DNA from: CAYUNT01 sp964446285
Lineage (GTDB): Bacteria; Sumerlaeota; Sumerlaeia; SLMS01; CAYUNT01
NCBI GenBank assembly: GCA_964446285.1
Contig: CAYUNT010000164.1
Location: 1-10,509, forward strand
DNA length: 10,509 bases
Direction of reading: 5' to 3'
A program made the translations under genes and the position numbers. The notes under the pieces were generated by a model. It did no database searches. It was not told the DNA's origin and was given only the letters and a program-made list of their open reading frames with translations. Every line of letters starts with the position of its first letter. Positions within the stretch are counted from its first letter, which is position 1. Shown here in pieces: positions 1 through 8,026 of the stretch.

Positions 1-34
1 TGAGCGAAACAGGCTCAGAGCAAATCTCCCTTCC

Positions 35-61
35 TTTTCGTTGCTTTCGTTGTTTTCGCGG
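35..61. repeat. 9-bp tandem repeat, three units
   Basis: Three imperfect 9-bp units (TTTTCGTTG, CTTTCGTTG, TTTTCGCGG) lie end to end, 21 bases downstream of the glutaminyl cyclase stop. The array is noncoding as far as can be seen and resembles the other short intergenic arrays of this window in period, though not in sequence. The rest of bases 1-81 shows no gene; a 5-bp stem (TGAGC at 1-5, GCTCA at 13-17) sits at the edge and could be half of a structure cut by the window. Confidence 0.6.
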
Positions 62-81
62 TAAAATCCTTCTTTTTCCCG

Positions 82-903
82 TTATCGTGCCGCTGGCACA
101 AACCGGACCTCGAACAATTTCGGCCAGTATTTCCCCGTGATGAGAAAGGTTTCGCGTCCAGGATCGTAGGCAATGCCGTTCAGAACATCCGCGTGTTTGC
201 GTTCGTCTGCCGTGAGCAATCCCGAGGCGTCGATCGTCGCCAGAACACGCCCCGTGCGCGGATCGATTTTCAGAATCGTGTCGTATCCCCAGACGTTGGC
301 GTATATCGCGCCCTTGGCATATTCCAGTTCGTTTATGCGATCGCGCGGCACTCCGTTTAGCGTGACCGTGGTGCTGCTGACGATGTCGAACGTGTCCGGA
401 TCTCGGAAAAAAAGGCGCGACGATCCATCGCTCATAATCAGGCGGCTCCCATCAAACGCCAGCCCCCACCCCTCGCCTGAATAAGTGAATTCCCCCGCCG
501 CGCTGAAGGTGGCCGGATCGTATTGAAACGCCGTGTGTTCGCGCCATGTAAGCAGCGTGAGGCGCCCGTGCGCGAGCGCCAGCCCCTCGGCGAAAATGCT
601 CGAAGGCAAATTCAGCCGGCGGCGCACTTCCCCGGTCTGGGGATCGACCTCGCGCAGCGACGAATTCCCATATACGCCTGTGCTTTCAAACAACGCCCCG
701 TCCTGATACACAAGCCCCTGCGTGAAGGCCGACGTGTCGTGCGGGCGCGTGTCCAGAACCTCGACGCGCAATTTCACCGGTTCATTTCCCGCAGGCGCGC
801 CTGTAATTGAAAACATAAATCCCGGCACCGCCGCTCCCAGCAGCATCACGCCCAGCAAAAGGCAAAAATGCGACGAATAGGACGAAGAGGATTTTTTGGA
901 CAT
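82..903 (-). CDS. Exported glutaminyl-peptide cyclotransferase (plant/bacterial type)
   Basis: This 273-residue protein belongs to the glutamine cyclotransferase family, a beta-propeller enzyme that turns N-terminal glutamine of peptides and proteins into pyroglutamate, releasing ammonia. Seen in the sequence: a signal peptide or N-terminal anchor (charged and serine-rich residues 1-9, hydrophobic 12-33), then the family blocks HDTSAFTQGL (55-64), ESTGVYG (73-79), GEGWGL (143-148), INELEY (190-195), ANVWGYD (202-208), LNGIAYD (241-247) and ITGKYWP (255-261). By analogy with the papaya enzyme, E73, W146, N191, W205 and K258 are likely active-site residues; this mapping is from memory. Full length for the family. 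The ATG at 903 is chosen because it directly precedes the signal peptide; no good Shine-Dalgarno precedes it. It follows recA on the same strand after 105 bases that include a 7-bp tandem repeat, so it may be read through from recA. Site of action: periplasm or outside. Confidence 0.9.
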   Translation of the reverse strand: MSKKSSSSYSSHFCLLLGVMLLGAAVPGFMFSITGAPAGNEPVKLRVEVLDTRPHDTSAFTQGLVYQDGALFESTGVYGNSSLREVDPQTGEVRRRLNLPSSIFAEGLALAHGRLTLLTWREHTAFQYDPATFSAAGEFTYSGEGWGLAFDGSRLIMSDGSSRLFFRDPDTFDIVSSTTVTLNGVPRDRINELEYAKGAIYANVWGYDTILKIDPRTGRVLATIDASGLLTADERKHADVLNGIAYDPGRETFLITGKYWPKLFEVRFVPAAR

Positions 904-968
904 AAGGGACTTGCCGGAAAACTACGCCTGCAAACTCTAAATACTGCCCGCTGCCCACTTCTTTGCCC

Positions 969-1003
969 ACAACTCACAACTCACAACTCACAACCCACAA
1001 CTC
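969..1003. repeat. 7-bp tandem repeat, five units (family ACAACTC)
   Basis: Five units of 7 bp follow without interruption: ACAACTC three times, ACAACCC, then ACAACTC. The array begins five bases beyond the recA stop in the direction of recA transcription. Read on the recA coding strand it is G/T rich (GAGTTGT units). The same family recurs at 4442-4469 and 7893-7913. The rest of the recA-to-glutaminyl-cyclase gap (904-1008) shows no terminator or further gene. Confidence 0.9.
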
Positions 1004-1008
1004 TCTTT

Positions 1009-2100
<1,092 letters not shown>

Positions 2101-2136
2101 GGAAAATCCTTTTCGAGATTGAGATCGTGGCCGCTC

Positions 2137-2202
2137 CGCCGCCAGGGGCGGGGCGAAGAGCCTGAGGCCGCGCCGCGCGCGCATCGCAACGCCCTGGCGG
2201 CG
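2137..2202 (-). promoter_or_regulatory. Long inverted repeat in the zapA-recA gap
   Basis: CGCCGCCAGGG at 2137-2147 is the perfect reverse complement of CCCTGGCGGCG at 2192-2202, and two further pairs form after a one-base bulge. The 44-base loop is also very GC-rich. In the minus-strand transcript this would be a strong stem-loop 37 bases before the recA start. No U-run follows it, so it is not a standard intrinsic terminator. It may be a processing or stability element, or protect the 3' end of the zapA message. Function is inferred; only the symmetry is seen. Confidence 0.6.
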
Positions 2203-2220
2203 CGATCGTTCCAGCCGGAA

Positions 2221-2523
2221 TTAGTGTTCCGCCAGCGCCTTGTCCGATGCCTGGATCAGCATCTGGATGCGGCGTTCGAGGTCGGCGCGCGCCTGCGGCT
2301 GGGCCAGAGGATGGCGCTGCGCCTGCGATGCCTCGAATGCAAACTGAAACGCCACCATCAGCGCGAGGCGGTGCGCCCCCATCGCCCCCATTTTCTCAAG
2401 CTCTTTCATTTTTTCCTCGACGAGCCGCACCGCCGTTTCCGCATCCTCGCGTTCGTCCGCGTCCAGACGAAGCGTGAATTCCTGCCCCCCGATCGACAGC
2501 GTGATTTTCTCAGCCTTGCTCAT
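2221..2523 (-). CDS. zapA: Cell division protein ZapA
   Basis: ZapA binds and bundles FtsZ filaments in the cytoplasm and stabilises the Z-ring, usually with its partner ZapB. The 100-residue length is typical. Residues 6-20 (KITLSIGGQEFTLRL) match the family's N-terminal strand that binds FtsZ, the middle (22-43) matches the helix usually written as VDEKM, here RLVEEKMKELEK, and the region 51-68 (HRLALMVAFQFAFEASQ) matches the helix that starts the coiled coil used for dimer and tetramer formation. The ATG lies inside the end of the upstream coiled-coil gene (14-base overlap), so translation is probably coupled; only a weak AGG precedes the start. It is followed by recA. Confidence 0.87.
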   Translation of the reverse strand: MSKAEKITLSIGGQEFTLRLDADEREDAETAVRLVEEKMKELEKMGAMGAHRLALMVAFQFAFEASQAQRHPLAQPQARADLERRIQMLIQASDKALAEH

Positions 2524-3040
2524 TGGCCTGTTTTTCCAGAGTGGCCAGTTCGGTTTCTACGCCTTCGAGCTGGCTCACCAGGGTGTCGAGACGCTCAAGC
2601 GCCTCTTTTAGGTCCTTCTCTGCCTGCGCCTTGGCTTCCCCGGCCTCTTGCAGCGCCGCTTCCGCCTTCTCTTTCGCTTCCTTCGCCTGAGCCGTTGCCT
2701 CTTTAGCCTTCGCCAGCGCCGCTTCCGCTTGTTCGCGGGCGGATTTCTCTGCATCAAGCGTCGTTTCCAGCTCCGCCGCGCGCCCTTCCGCTTCGCGCGC
2801 CGATTCTTCCGCCGCCGCCAGTTTCTCGCCCAACTCCGCGCACTTCGCATCGGCCTGCGCGCGGGCCTTTTCCGCCGCTTTGCCGCGTTCCGACTGCGCG
2901 CCCTCGAGCTCCGATATGCGCGCCCGAAGCGCTTCGCAATCCAATTGCGATTGCCGCGCCTCGCCGCGCGCCTGCTCCAGGCCCTTGATCAGCCGCCCTA
3001 TCTTTTCTTCCAGAATGCCAAACTTTTCCAGAATCGCCAT
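2510..3040 (-). CDS. Coiled-coil protein, ZapB-like
   Basis: The 176-residue product has a short N-terminal segment (MAILEKFGILEEKIGRLIKG), then an almost unbroken coiled coil from about 20 to 170, rich in Ala, Glu, Lys and Gln. Heptads are plain in 105-150, where alanine- and lysine-rich sevens repeat. There is no signal peptide or membrane segment. The N-terminal EKIGRLIKGLE and C-terminal ERLDTLVSQLEG resemble small ZapB-type proteins encoded just before zapA in other bacteria, and the 14-base overlap with zapA supports a joint role at the Z-ring. It is about twice the length of E. coli ZapB (81 residues), so orthology is inference; low-complexity coiled coils match many families. The start at 3040 is chosen over an ATG at 3166 because GGAGG (3051-3055) lies 10 bases upstream and the extra residues look noncoding. 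Confidence 0.75.
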   Translation of the reverse strand: MAILEKFGILEEKIGRLIKGLEQARGEARQSQLDCEALRARISELEGAQSERGKAAEKARAQADAKCAELGEKLAAAEESAREAEGRAAELETTLDAEKSAREQAEAALAKAKEATAQAKEAKEKAEAALQEAGEAKAQAEKDLKEALERLDTLVSQLEGVETELATLEKQANEQG

Positions 3041-3064
3041 GCTCGAACAACCTCCGCGGGAACT

Positions 3065-3095
3065 TGGTTCTCGGAATCCGCATCCGCGAGAACCA
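3065..3095 (-). promoter_or_regulatory. Hairpin in the leader of the zapB-like gene
   Basis: TGGTTCTCG (3065-3073) pairs perfectly with CGAGAACCA (3087-3095) across a 13-base loop. It sits 25-55 bases upstream of the start codon, just above the Shine-Dalgarno (3051-3055). The left arm is also part of GAAC-TTG-GTTC (3060-3070) and the right arm is followed by another GAAC, so the area has several GAAC/GTTC half-sites. It could be an RNA structure near the ribosome site or an operator; the sequence does not decide. Confidence 0.45.
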
Positions 3096-3169
3096 GAACA
3101 GGAATGGGAAAAACGATGAATCCCTGGGGGGACGGCCTTGCGCCCGCCCGGACTCATCAATTGCATAAG

Positions 3170-3200
3170 AGTATCTTTGCTTGCCCGCCCCCAAAGTCAA
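3170..3200 (-). promoter_or_regulatory. Candidate sigma-70-type promoter of the zapB-like/zapA/recA cluster
   Basis: On the minus strand, TTGACT (3195-3200) and GATACT (3170-3175) are 19 bases apart, matching 5/6 and 4/6 of the standard -35 and -10 boxes. The spacer is a little long. Transcription would begin near 3160-3165, giving a leader of roughly 120 bases that includes the hairpin at 3065-3095. This is a visual match only; the host's promoter consensus is unknown. Confidence 0.3.
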
Positions 3201-3262
3201 TGCCAGCGAATTGGCGGCGGACAAACCGACAAACCACGGCGGACGAATGGGGAATCCAGCTT

Positions 3263-3307
3263 GTCTGACCTGTCGGACTTGTCGGACAAGTCTGACTTGT
3301 CTGACCT
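3263..3307. repeat. 9-bp tandem repeat, five units of palindromic GTCNGAC
   Basis: Five 9-bp units follow one another; each is GTCTGAC or GTCGGAC, itself a palindrome around one base, plus two spacer bases. The middle also forms a larger inverted repeat, GACTTGTC-G-GACAAGTC (3276-3292), extendable to 3272-3296 with one mismatch. It lies in the 323-base divergent gap between the zapB-like gene (start 3040) and the YejE-like gene (start 3364), 56 bases before the latter. Just before it, GACAAACC occurs twice in tandem (3220-3235). No gene is seen in this gap. Read as protein, the array gives a cysteine-threonine stretch unlike any permease, which supports placing the downstream start at 3364. 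Confidence 0.9.
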
Positions 3308-3363
3308 GCCCGCCCCCTCACTTCGGGTGGCCGGAGCCATGCTGTGTCCGTCTTTTCATTCTC

Positions 3364-4434
3364 ATGCCTCTGTTCCGCCTCAACCCGATCACACGCAAGC
3401 GCCTCCAGCGGTTTCGCCGCATCCGCCGCGGATATTATGCGCTGCTCATTCTGTGTGCGGCCACGGTTCTTTCGCTCTTCTCCAACTTCATCGCCAATCG
3501 CCGCGCCCTGGCTGTTCGCCATGAGGGCCGCTGGTTCTTTCCGACGTTCAAGTTCCACCCGATGTCCACGTTTGGGCAAACGAACGACTTCGGCCTCGAT
3601 GACGAAGAAGCGGATTATCGACGTCTCAAAGAATCATGGCGTGGCGAGGATGGCGCGCGCAGCAATTTCGTCCTGATGCCGCTCATCCCCTACGATCCTT
3701 ACGAAAGCGATTTCACCTACGCCGACCCGCCGCCCAATCCGCCCGACCGCCGCCATTGGCTCGGCACGGATTCGCAGGGACGCGACGTGCTGGCGAGGCT
3801 TCTTTACGGATTTCGCGTCTCAATGTTGTTTGCGCTCGGCCTCGCGTTTGTGTCGCAGGTGTTCGGGACGATCGTCGGCTCGCTGCAAGGCTATCTGGCA
3901 GGAAAATTCGACATCCTCAGCCAGCGATTCATCGAAATCTGGGGCACGGTCCCATTCTTATACGTGGTCATCATCATGGCGACATTCTTCACGCCCAACG
4001 TCTGGCTTTTGCTCGCGATGATGGCGCTTTTCGAGTGGGTGGGCATCACGTATTACATGCGCACCGAGATGTATCGTGAAAAATCGCGCGAATACTGCAT
4101 GGCGGCGCGTTCGCTCGGGGCCTCACATGCCCGCATTGTTTTTTCGCACCTTCTTCCCAACAGCCTGACGCCGCTCGTCACGCTCACCCCGTTTGTCCTT
4201 GTCGGAGCGATTTTTTCCCTGACCGCGCTTGATTATCTCGGCTATGGCGTGCCGCCGCCGACGCCCAGTTGGGGCGAGTTGATCGACCAGGCGCTGCGCA
4301 GCGAAAACCGCGACAAACTCTGGCTCAGCCTGTCGCCTTTCACCGCTATTTCGATTACGCTTCTTCTCGTTACGCTCATCGGCGAATCTGTCCGCGAAGC
4401 CTTCGACCCCAAGCAATACGCCGTGTATCGGTGA
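3364..4434 (+). CDS. Oligopeptide-type ABC transporter permease, YejE-like
   Basis: This is an inner-membrane permease subunit of the binding-protein-dependent peptide/nickel class; YejABEF in enteric bacteria imports peptides, microcin C among them. The 356-residue protein begins with the YejE-like block NPITRKRLQRFRRIRRGYYA (7-26), has a first membrane segment (24-44), a soluble insert with GRWFFP (55-60) typical of YejE, the block GTDSQGRDVLARLLYG (134-149), further membrane segments at about 152-176, 194-228, 268-290 and 325-342, and the EAA loop EYCMAARSLGASHARIVF (243-260) that contacts the ATPase. The ATG at 3364 fits the family N terminus; no Shine-Dalgarno is visible. Unlike the usual operon, no YejA, YejB or YejF partner is adjacent: the genes on both sides are on the opposite strand. 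Partners must be elsewhere, or the system is dispersed. Substrate cannot be told. Confidence 0.88.
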   Translation: MPLFRLNPITRKRLQRFRRIRRGYYALLILCAATVLSLFSNFIANRRALAVRHEGRWFFPTFKFHPMSTFGQTNDFGLDDEEADYRRLKESWRGEDGARSNFVLMPLIPYDPYESDFTYADPPPNPPDRRHWLGTDSQGRDVLARLLYGFRVSMLFALGLAFVSQVFGTIVGSLQGYLAGKFDILSQRFIEIWGTVPFLYVVIIMATFFTPNVWLLLAMMALFEWVGITYYMRTEMYREKSREYCMAARSLGASHARIVFSHLLPNSLTPLVTLTPFVLVGAIFSLTALDYLGYGVPPPTPSWGELIDQALRSENRDKLWLSLSPFTAISITLLLVTLIGESVREAFDPKQYAVYR

Positions 4435-4441
4435 GAAGAGA

Positions 4442-4469
4442 GAGTTGTGAGTTGCGAGTTGTGGGTTGT
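4442..4469. repeat. 7-bp tandem repeat, four units (family ACAACTC, inverted)
   Basis: Four 7-bp units (GAGTTGT, GAGTTGC, GAGTTGT, GGGTTGT) start 7 bases after the permease stop. They are the reverse complement of the array at 969-1003. As at recA, the G/T-rich strand is the coding strand of the gene that ends here. Confidence 0.88.
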
Positions 4470-4524
4470 GAGAGAAGAAGCGAACCGAGGGTTGGCGGCG
4501 CGATATATGGTCTTTCCTGAGCAG

Positions 4525-4560
4525 GTCCCATACGCCCCATCGGTCCTATTCGTCCCATTC
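4525..4560. repeat. 9-bp tandem repeat, four units (GTCCCATNC)
   Basis: Four 9-bp units (GTCCCATAC, GCCCCATCG, GTCCTATTC, GTCCCATTC) lie between the convergent permease and SMP-30-like genes, followed by a T-rich stretch (4561-4584). A GC-rich stem (CCGCCGC at 4587-4593 with GCGGCGG at 4607-4613) spans the stop codon of the SMP-30-like gene. It lacks a U-run on either strand, so no clear terminator is assigned in this 167-base gap. Confidence 0.85.
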
Positions 4561-4601
4561 TTTTTTTCTATTTCTTCTTCTTTCACCCGCCGCGCTTTGC
4601 A

Positions 4602-5486
4602 TCATTGCGGCGGAAACGTAATCTTATACACCGACCCAAGCCGCGCCCCATCGCGCCCTCCGCAAGTCACATACAACACGCTTTCATTTCCGCCCTCGAA
4701 CTCGCAGTTGGTCGTCATTCGATCCACCACCTGGATGCGATGCAAGACCTGCGCTTCGGGCGAAAGCACGCATATTGTCCCATTGCCCGCCAGAGCCACA
4801 TAGAGATTTCCCTTCCGGTCAATTGTCATCCCATCCGGTTCCGCCTCGAGATTGGCGAACAACGCCTCATCCACAAGCTTGCCACCCGATTCCAGGCGGT
4901 AGCGGCGAATATCTTTCGCGCCCGACCGCGTGACAAACACCCATTTTTGATCCGGCGTCACAATAATCCCGTTGGGCTGATGCGTCATTTGCGCGGCCAG
5001 CGTCGTGGTTCCATCCGCGTGGTGGCAATACACGCCCTGCACGTCCTCCGGCCCCGCGCCCCATTTGGGGTCTGTGAAATACACATTCCCTTCCGCGTCG
5101 ATTGCCACATCGTTCACGTTATTGTATTCGCGCCCGCCGCACGAACGCGTCAAAACGCGATAGTTGCGCGTTTGCAGGTCGATCTCCAGCAACTCGCGCT
5201 CTGAGTAGCAGCAGGCGTATATTCTCTTCCCGTCATTGCTCAGGATCAGGCCGTTGGTCTTTTTGCCCTGGCTGAACCAAGTCTCCGTTCCGCCGCCGGG
5301 CAGGAGTTTTTCTATCGTCTTTCCGTGCACATCCGAAAACAGCAGAAATCCCTCGGAAACCCATACGGGGCCTTCGGGAAACACCAAATTGTCCGCCACT
5401 TTTTCCACTCGAATCTCTTGGGCCATTGGCGCGCCTCCTGCCAGGAATTGAAATGCAAGCCACCCCGCAAAGAAAGCCCATCGCAT
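4602..5486 (-). CDS. Exported SMP-30/gluconolactonase/LRE-like protein
   Basis: The 294-residue product is a secreted six-bladed beta-propeller of the SMP-30/gluconolactonase/LRE-like family, whose members are metal-dependent lactonases or related hydrolases. Seen: an N-terminal signal peptide (MRWAFFAGW..., likely cut after residue 22, APMA|QE), then FPEGPVW (36-42), NNVNDVAIDAEGNVYFTDP (122-140), HQPNGI (169-174) and EPDGM (216-220). E38, N172 and D218 fit the divalent-metal ligands known for this family. The start at 5486 is chosen over 5588 because AAGGGG lies 9 bases upstream and the signal peptide begins right there; the longer form would bury it. It is a single-gene unit, convergent with the permease and divergent from the pseudokinase. 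Substrate is not predictable; a sugar lactone is the family's usual guess. Bases 5487-5692 hold no gene; a 7-bp inverted repeat (GGCGAAA at 5612-5618, TTTCGCC at 5660-5666) is the only structure noted. Confidence 0.87.
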   Translation of the reverse strand: MRWAFFAGWLAFQFLAGGAPMAQEIRVEKVADNLVFPEGPVWVSEGFLLFSDVHGKTIEKLLPGGGTETWFSQGKKTNGLILSNDGKRIYACCYSERELLEIDLQTRNYRVLTRSCGGREYNNVNDVAIDAEGNVYFTDPKWGAGPEDVQGVYCHHADGTTTLAAQMTHQPNGIIVTPDQKWVFVTRSGAKDIRRYRLESGGKLVDEALFANLEAEPDGMTIDRKGNLYVALAGNGTICVLSPEAQVLHRIQVVDRMTTNCEFEGGNESVLYVTCGGRDGARLGSVYKITFPPQ

Positions 5487-5692
5487 GGATGTGATCCCCT
5501 TTTTGCGGCGCAACTCAGAGAATGCCGGATTTCTGGTTCTCATCGTTTGCATTAAATAGAAAGAAAAGCTGTTTTGATTCTCGCTCATGACTTGACTTTG
5601 ACTCCGGGAAAGGCGAAAAGCAATGAGAAGTGATGGGGGGATGATAACCTCCTTGCGTCTTTCGCCATCCCAACATTGTTCAGGTTACGGCT

Positions 5693-7855
5693 ATGGCGGA
5701 GCAGGCGGCAGCCGGCGGCAAGAACCTTACGATGGGATCCTTGACCGCGAGAGTGATCGCGGGTCGCTATGAAGTCGGGAGGCTCCGCGCCCGCGAGACT
5801 CTTTTTGAAATTTACGACGCCCACGATCGCCGTCAGAACCAATCCATTGGCTTTCGCGTCGCGCTTCCTCAGGTAGTCACCCGCCGCCCTCTTGTCGAGC
5901 GCATTGTCCAGCTTTTCCGTTCCCTGGCGCGCCTGAACCATTCGCAAATTCTGCAGGTTCACGACTGCTTCCAGGAAGTCTCGAACCTCTACGTAACTCA
6001 GGAACTCGTTCAGGGGCCGTCGCTGGCCGAATGGGTCGAGGCGCGTGGCGAAGCCCGCATGAGCGGAGAAGAAGCGCTTCAGATCGGCCAGGCGCTTTGC
6101 GCCGGCCTTGCCGCGGGCCACGCCGCGCGGATTTTCCACGGCGGACTCAATCCGCATGGCATCCGCATTTTGGAGCCAATTCCCCGGCGCGAGCTCCAGC
6201 GCACTGTCTTCTTCCGCAATGGGCGCCTCTTTCTCGACAACGACGAACCCATTACGCTCAAGATTATGGATTTTGGACTTCCTTCGCTGGCCGCTGGCAT
6301 TACAAGCACACGAAAGGGCTACGGCCTGCAAGAACAGGAAACTGAATACTGCTCGCCCGAACAGATGACAGGGTTGGGTCCGGGGCCTCGATCAGATATT
6401 TATACCCTGGCCTGCGTGCTTTATTTTTGCATCGCGGGCGCCCCGCCCGGACCCCCTTCGTCTCTGTTTGGCAAGCCGGGAGCCGGTTCCGTCCCGATGC
6501 TGGCCTCCATGCCCGAGCCGGTGGCCAACGCACTGAGCAAAGCGCTTCAGCGCAGCCAGGGCGAGCGTTACAGCACTGTCGAGGAAATGATGTCCGCCCT
6601 GCAGGGAGCTGCGAATTATCTCTCCACGCATCCGGGCGCTTCGCTAATAAGCATTTCAATGCGCCCGCCCTCCCCGGCGCATCCCGCCGCGCCACCCGCG
6701 CCACCCGCGCCGTCAGTGCCGCCAGCGCCTCCTCCGCGTCCCGTGGCAACTGCCCCGCCCCGCCTTGTGCCCTCTGCGCCGCCGCGCACTGCCCCGCCGG
6801 TGGAAAAGCCTTCGACTCCTCAGCTCCCCATATCTCCAATTCAAGCGGCCCCGCCTTCTCCCGCTCCTCCGCAAAAGCGCCCCTCCACGCCCCCGGTAAA
6901 AGCACCTTCCGCGCCGCCGCACCGCCCCACGCCACGAAAAGTGGTTCTGCCAAAAATAGAAACCGACCCGAATTGGCGGCCTCCGCTGCGCGCCTCCAGT
7001 GTTGAGGAAACGCCTCAGCCCCCTGCCGCGACTCCGGAGCCGCCGCACATGCCGTCGGCCCCCCCATCATCCATAACCATCGCGCCGGGGCAAACTCCGC
7101 AGCGCATCCCAAGGATGGATCGCGGAATTTTCATTATTCCCGAAATGCGGCTTATTCCTGGCGGAACCTACACGCGAGGCTCCACCGAGGTCGAGGATGA
7201 GCAACCCATCCACCGCTGCACCGTCGATTCATTTTACCTCGCTGTTTACCCCGTAACAAACGAGGAATACCGCCGCTTTGTGGTGGAATCGGGCCATTCG
7301 CCTCCTCGGCCCGCCGGACCGCAATACGCTATCTGGGAGGGAAACTCCTTTCCGCCCGAGCAGGCAAACCGGCCCGTTGTGCAAATCTCATGGAGCGACG
7401 CGATGGCGTATTGCGACTGGCTCGGCTCCGTCAGCGGCTATAAAATCCGCCTGACCAGCGAAGCCGAGTGGGAATACGCCGCGCGCGGCGGCCTGGAAGG
7501 AAAAATCTATCCCTGGGGAGACGAAGACCCAGCCGACCGCGCCGTTTATGACCTCTTGTGGACAGGGCCATTATCCATTCCCGAAGTGGGAACCAAAGCC
7601 TCCAACGGATACGGGCTTTTCGACATGGCTGGCCTCGTTTGGGAATGGTGCCGCGATTTCTATCATCGCCGGTATTACGAATTGCCCGAGGCCACCGAGC
7701 CAAATCCCGTGAACCTGGCCCCGTCGCTTCAGCGCGTTCAGCGCGGCGGTTCCTGGATGACCGGATTTCGCACGCTCCGATGCGCCTATCGCGGCAAACA
7801 CCGCCCCGATGCCGCCACTATCGGATTCGGCCTGCGCATCGCCTGCGAAATCTGA
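5693..7855 (+). CDS. Pseudokinase / proline-rich linker / FGE-like (SUMF1) domain fusion
   Basis: The 720-residue protein has three parts. Residues 25-310 follow the fold of bacterial Ser/Thr kinases (YEVGRLRARETLFEIYDAHD at 26-45, MDFG at 192-195, YCSPEQ at 219-224, RSDIYTLACVLY at 233-244). The glycine loop is lost, the VAIK lysine is P59 in VALP, and HRDLKPxN reads HGGLNPHG (149-156), so catalytic Asp, Lys and Asn are gone while DFG stays. Residues 324-470 are a proline/alanine-rich linker. Residues 478-720 are a formylglycine-generating-enzyme/SUMF1-type domain (MRLIPGG, RLTSEAEWEYAARGG at 586-600, MAGLVWEWC at 645-653, RGGSW at 684-688). The two redox cysteines of true FGE after GGSW are replaced by T690 and L695. 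No membrane segment is clear. It is therefore probably a binding or scaffold protein rather than an enzyme, though this is inferred. ATG 5693 has no strong Shine-Dalgarno; M14 (5732) is an alternative. ilvD follows 191 bases later. Confidence 0.85.
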   Translation: MAEQAAAGGKNLTMGSLTARVIAGRYEVGRLRARETLFEIYDAHDRRQNQSIGFRVALPQVVTRRPLVERIVQLFRSLARLNHSQILQVHDCFQEVSNLYVTQELVQGPSLAEWVEARGEARMSGEEALQIGQALCAGLAAGHAARIFHGGLNPHGIRILEPIPRRELQRTVFFRNGRLFLDNDEPITLKIMDFGLPSLAAGITSTRKGYGLQEQETEYCSPEQMTGLGPGPRSDIYTLACVLYFCIAGAPPGPPSSLFGKPGAGSVPMLASMPEPVANALSKALQRSQGERYSTVEEMMSALQGAANYLSTHPGASLISISMRPPSPAHPAAPPAPPAPSVPPAPPPRPVATAPPRLVPSAPPRTAPPVEKPSTPQLPISPIQAAPPSPAPPQKRPSTPPVKAPSAPPHRPTPRKVVLPKIETDPNWRPPLRASSVEETPQPPAATPEPPHMPSAPPSSITIAPGQTPQRIPRMDRGIFIIPEMRLIPGGTYTRGSTEVEDEQPIHRCTVDSFYLAVYPVTNEEYRRFVVESGHSPPRPAGPQYAIWEGNSFPPEQANRPVVQISWSDAMAYCDWLGSVSGYKIRLTSEAEWEYAARGGLEGKIYPWGDEDPADRAVYDLLWTGPLSIPEVGTKASNGYGLFDMAGLVWEWCRDFYHRRYYELPEATEPNPVNLAPSLQRVQRGGSWMTGFRTLRCAYRGKHRPDAATIGFGLRIACEI

Positions 7856-7892
7856 TCCTGCGCGCTTTTCCTCGCCTTCTCCTTTTTTTCTC

Positions 7893-7913
7893 ACAACCCC
7901 CAACCCACAACTC
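7893..7913. repeat. 7-bp tandem repeat, three units (family ACAACTC)
   Basis: ACAACCC, CCAACCC and ACAACTC follow in tandem 37 bases after the pseudokinase/FGE stop. This is the third member of the family seen at 969-1003 and 4442-4469. Here the C/A-rich strand is the coding strand, the opposite of the other two. A T-run (7884-7889) precedes it. Confidence 0.75.
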
Positions 7914-7970
7914 CTGAAATCTTGAATTGCTCCCAGCGCCTTTCTTTTGCATTTTCACACTCGCCGGAAC

Positions 7971-8026
7971 GGTTCAGCAATGAGCCGTCCGTGAACCCAT
8001 GCGCTGGCGCATCCCACTTCGGATGC
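7971..8026 (+). promoter_or_regulatory. Three inverted repeats in the ilvD leader
   Basis: GGTTCA (7971-7976) pairs with TGAACC (7992-7997); ATGCG (7999-8003) pairs with CGCAT (8008-8012); GCATCC (8009-8014) pairs with GGATGC (8021-8026) across a 6-base loop. The second and third overlap and exclude each other, and the third ends five bases before the AAGGAG ribosome site (8032-8037). A four-codon reading frame (ATG at 7979) lies in the first loop. No Ile, Leu or Val codon run is present, so the classical ilv attenuator peptide is not seen. A regulatory switch is possible but unproven. Confidence 0.35.

Noticed and set aside
478..720. A real formylglycine-generating enzyme acting on a neighbouring sulfatase (residue numbers of the 5693-7855 protein)
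   Set aside because: Both redox cysteines are missing from the FGE-like domain, and no sulfatase gene is in the window.
2101..2184. Upstream in-frame start giving a 391-residue RecA
   Set aside because: The added residues are arginine-rich translation of the GC stem, and a good ribosome site sits before the ATG at 2100.
2101..2220. 6S RNA, which often follows zapA
   Set aside because: The gap is only 120 bases, shorter than a typical 6S RNA of about 180, and shows a single GC-rich stem rather than the long stem with a central open bubble.
3263..3307. CRISPR array
   Set aside because: Units of 9 bp are contiguous with no unique spacers, and no cas gene is nearby.
5585..7112. Long minus-strand open frames opposite the pseudokinase/FGE gene
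   Set aside because: Antisense shadows in GC-rich coding sequence; compositionally odd products and no ribosome sites.
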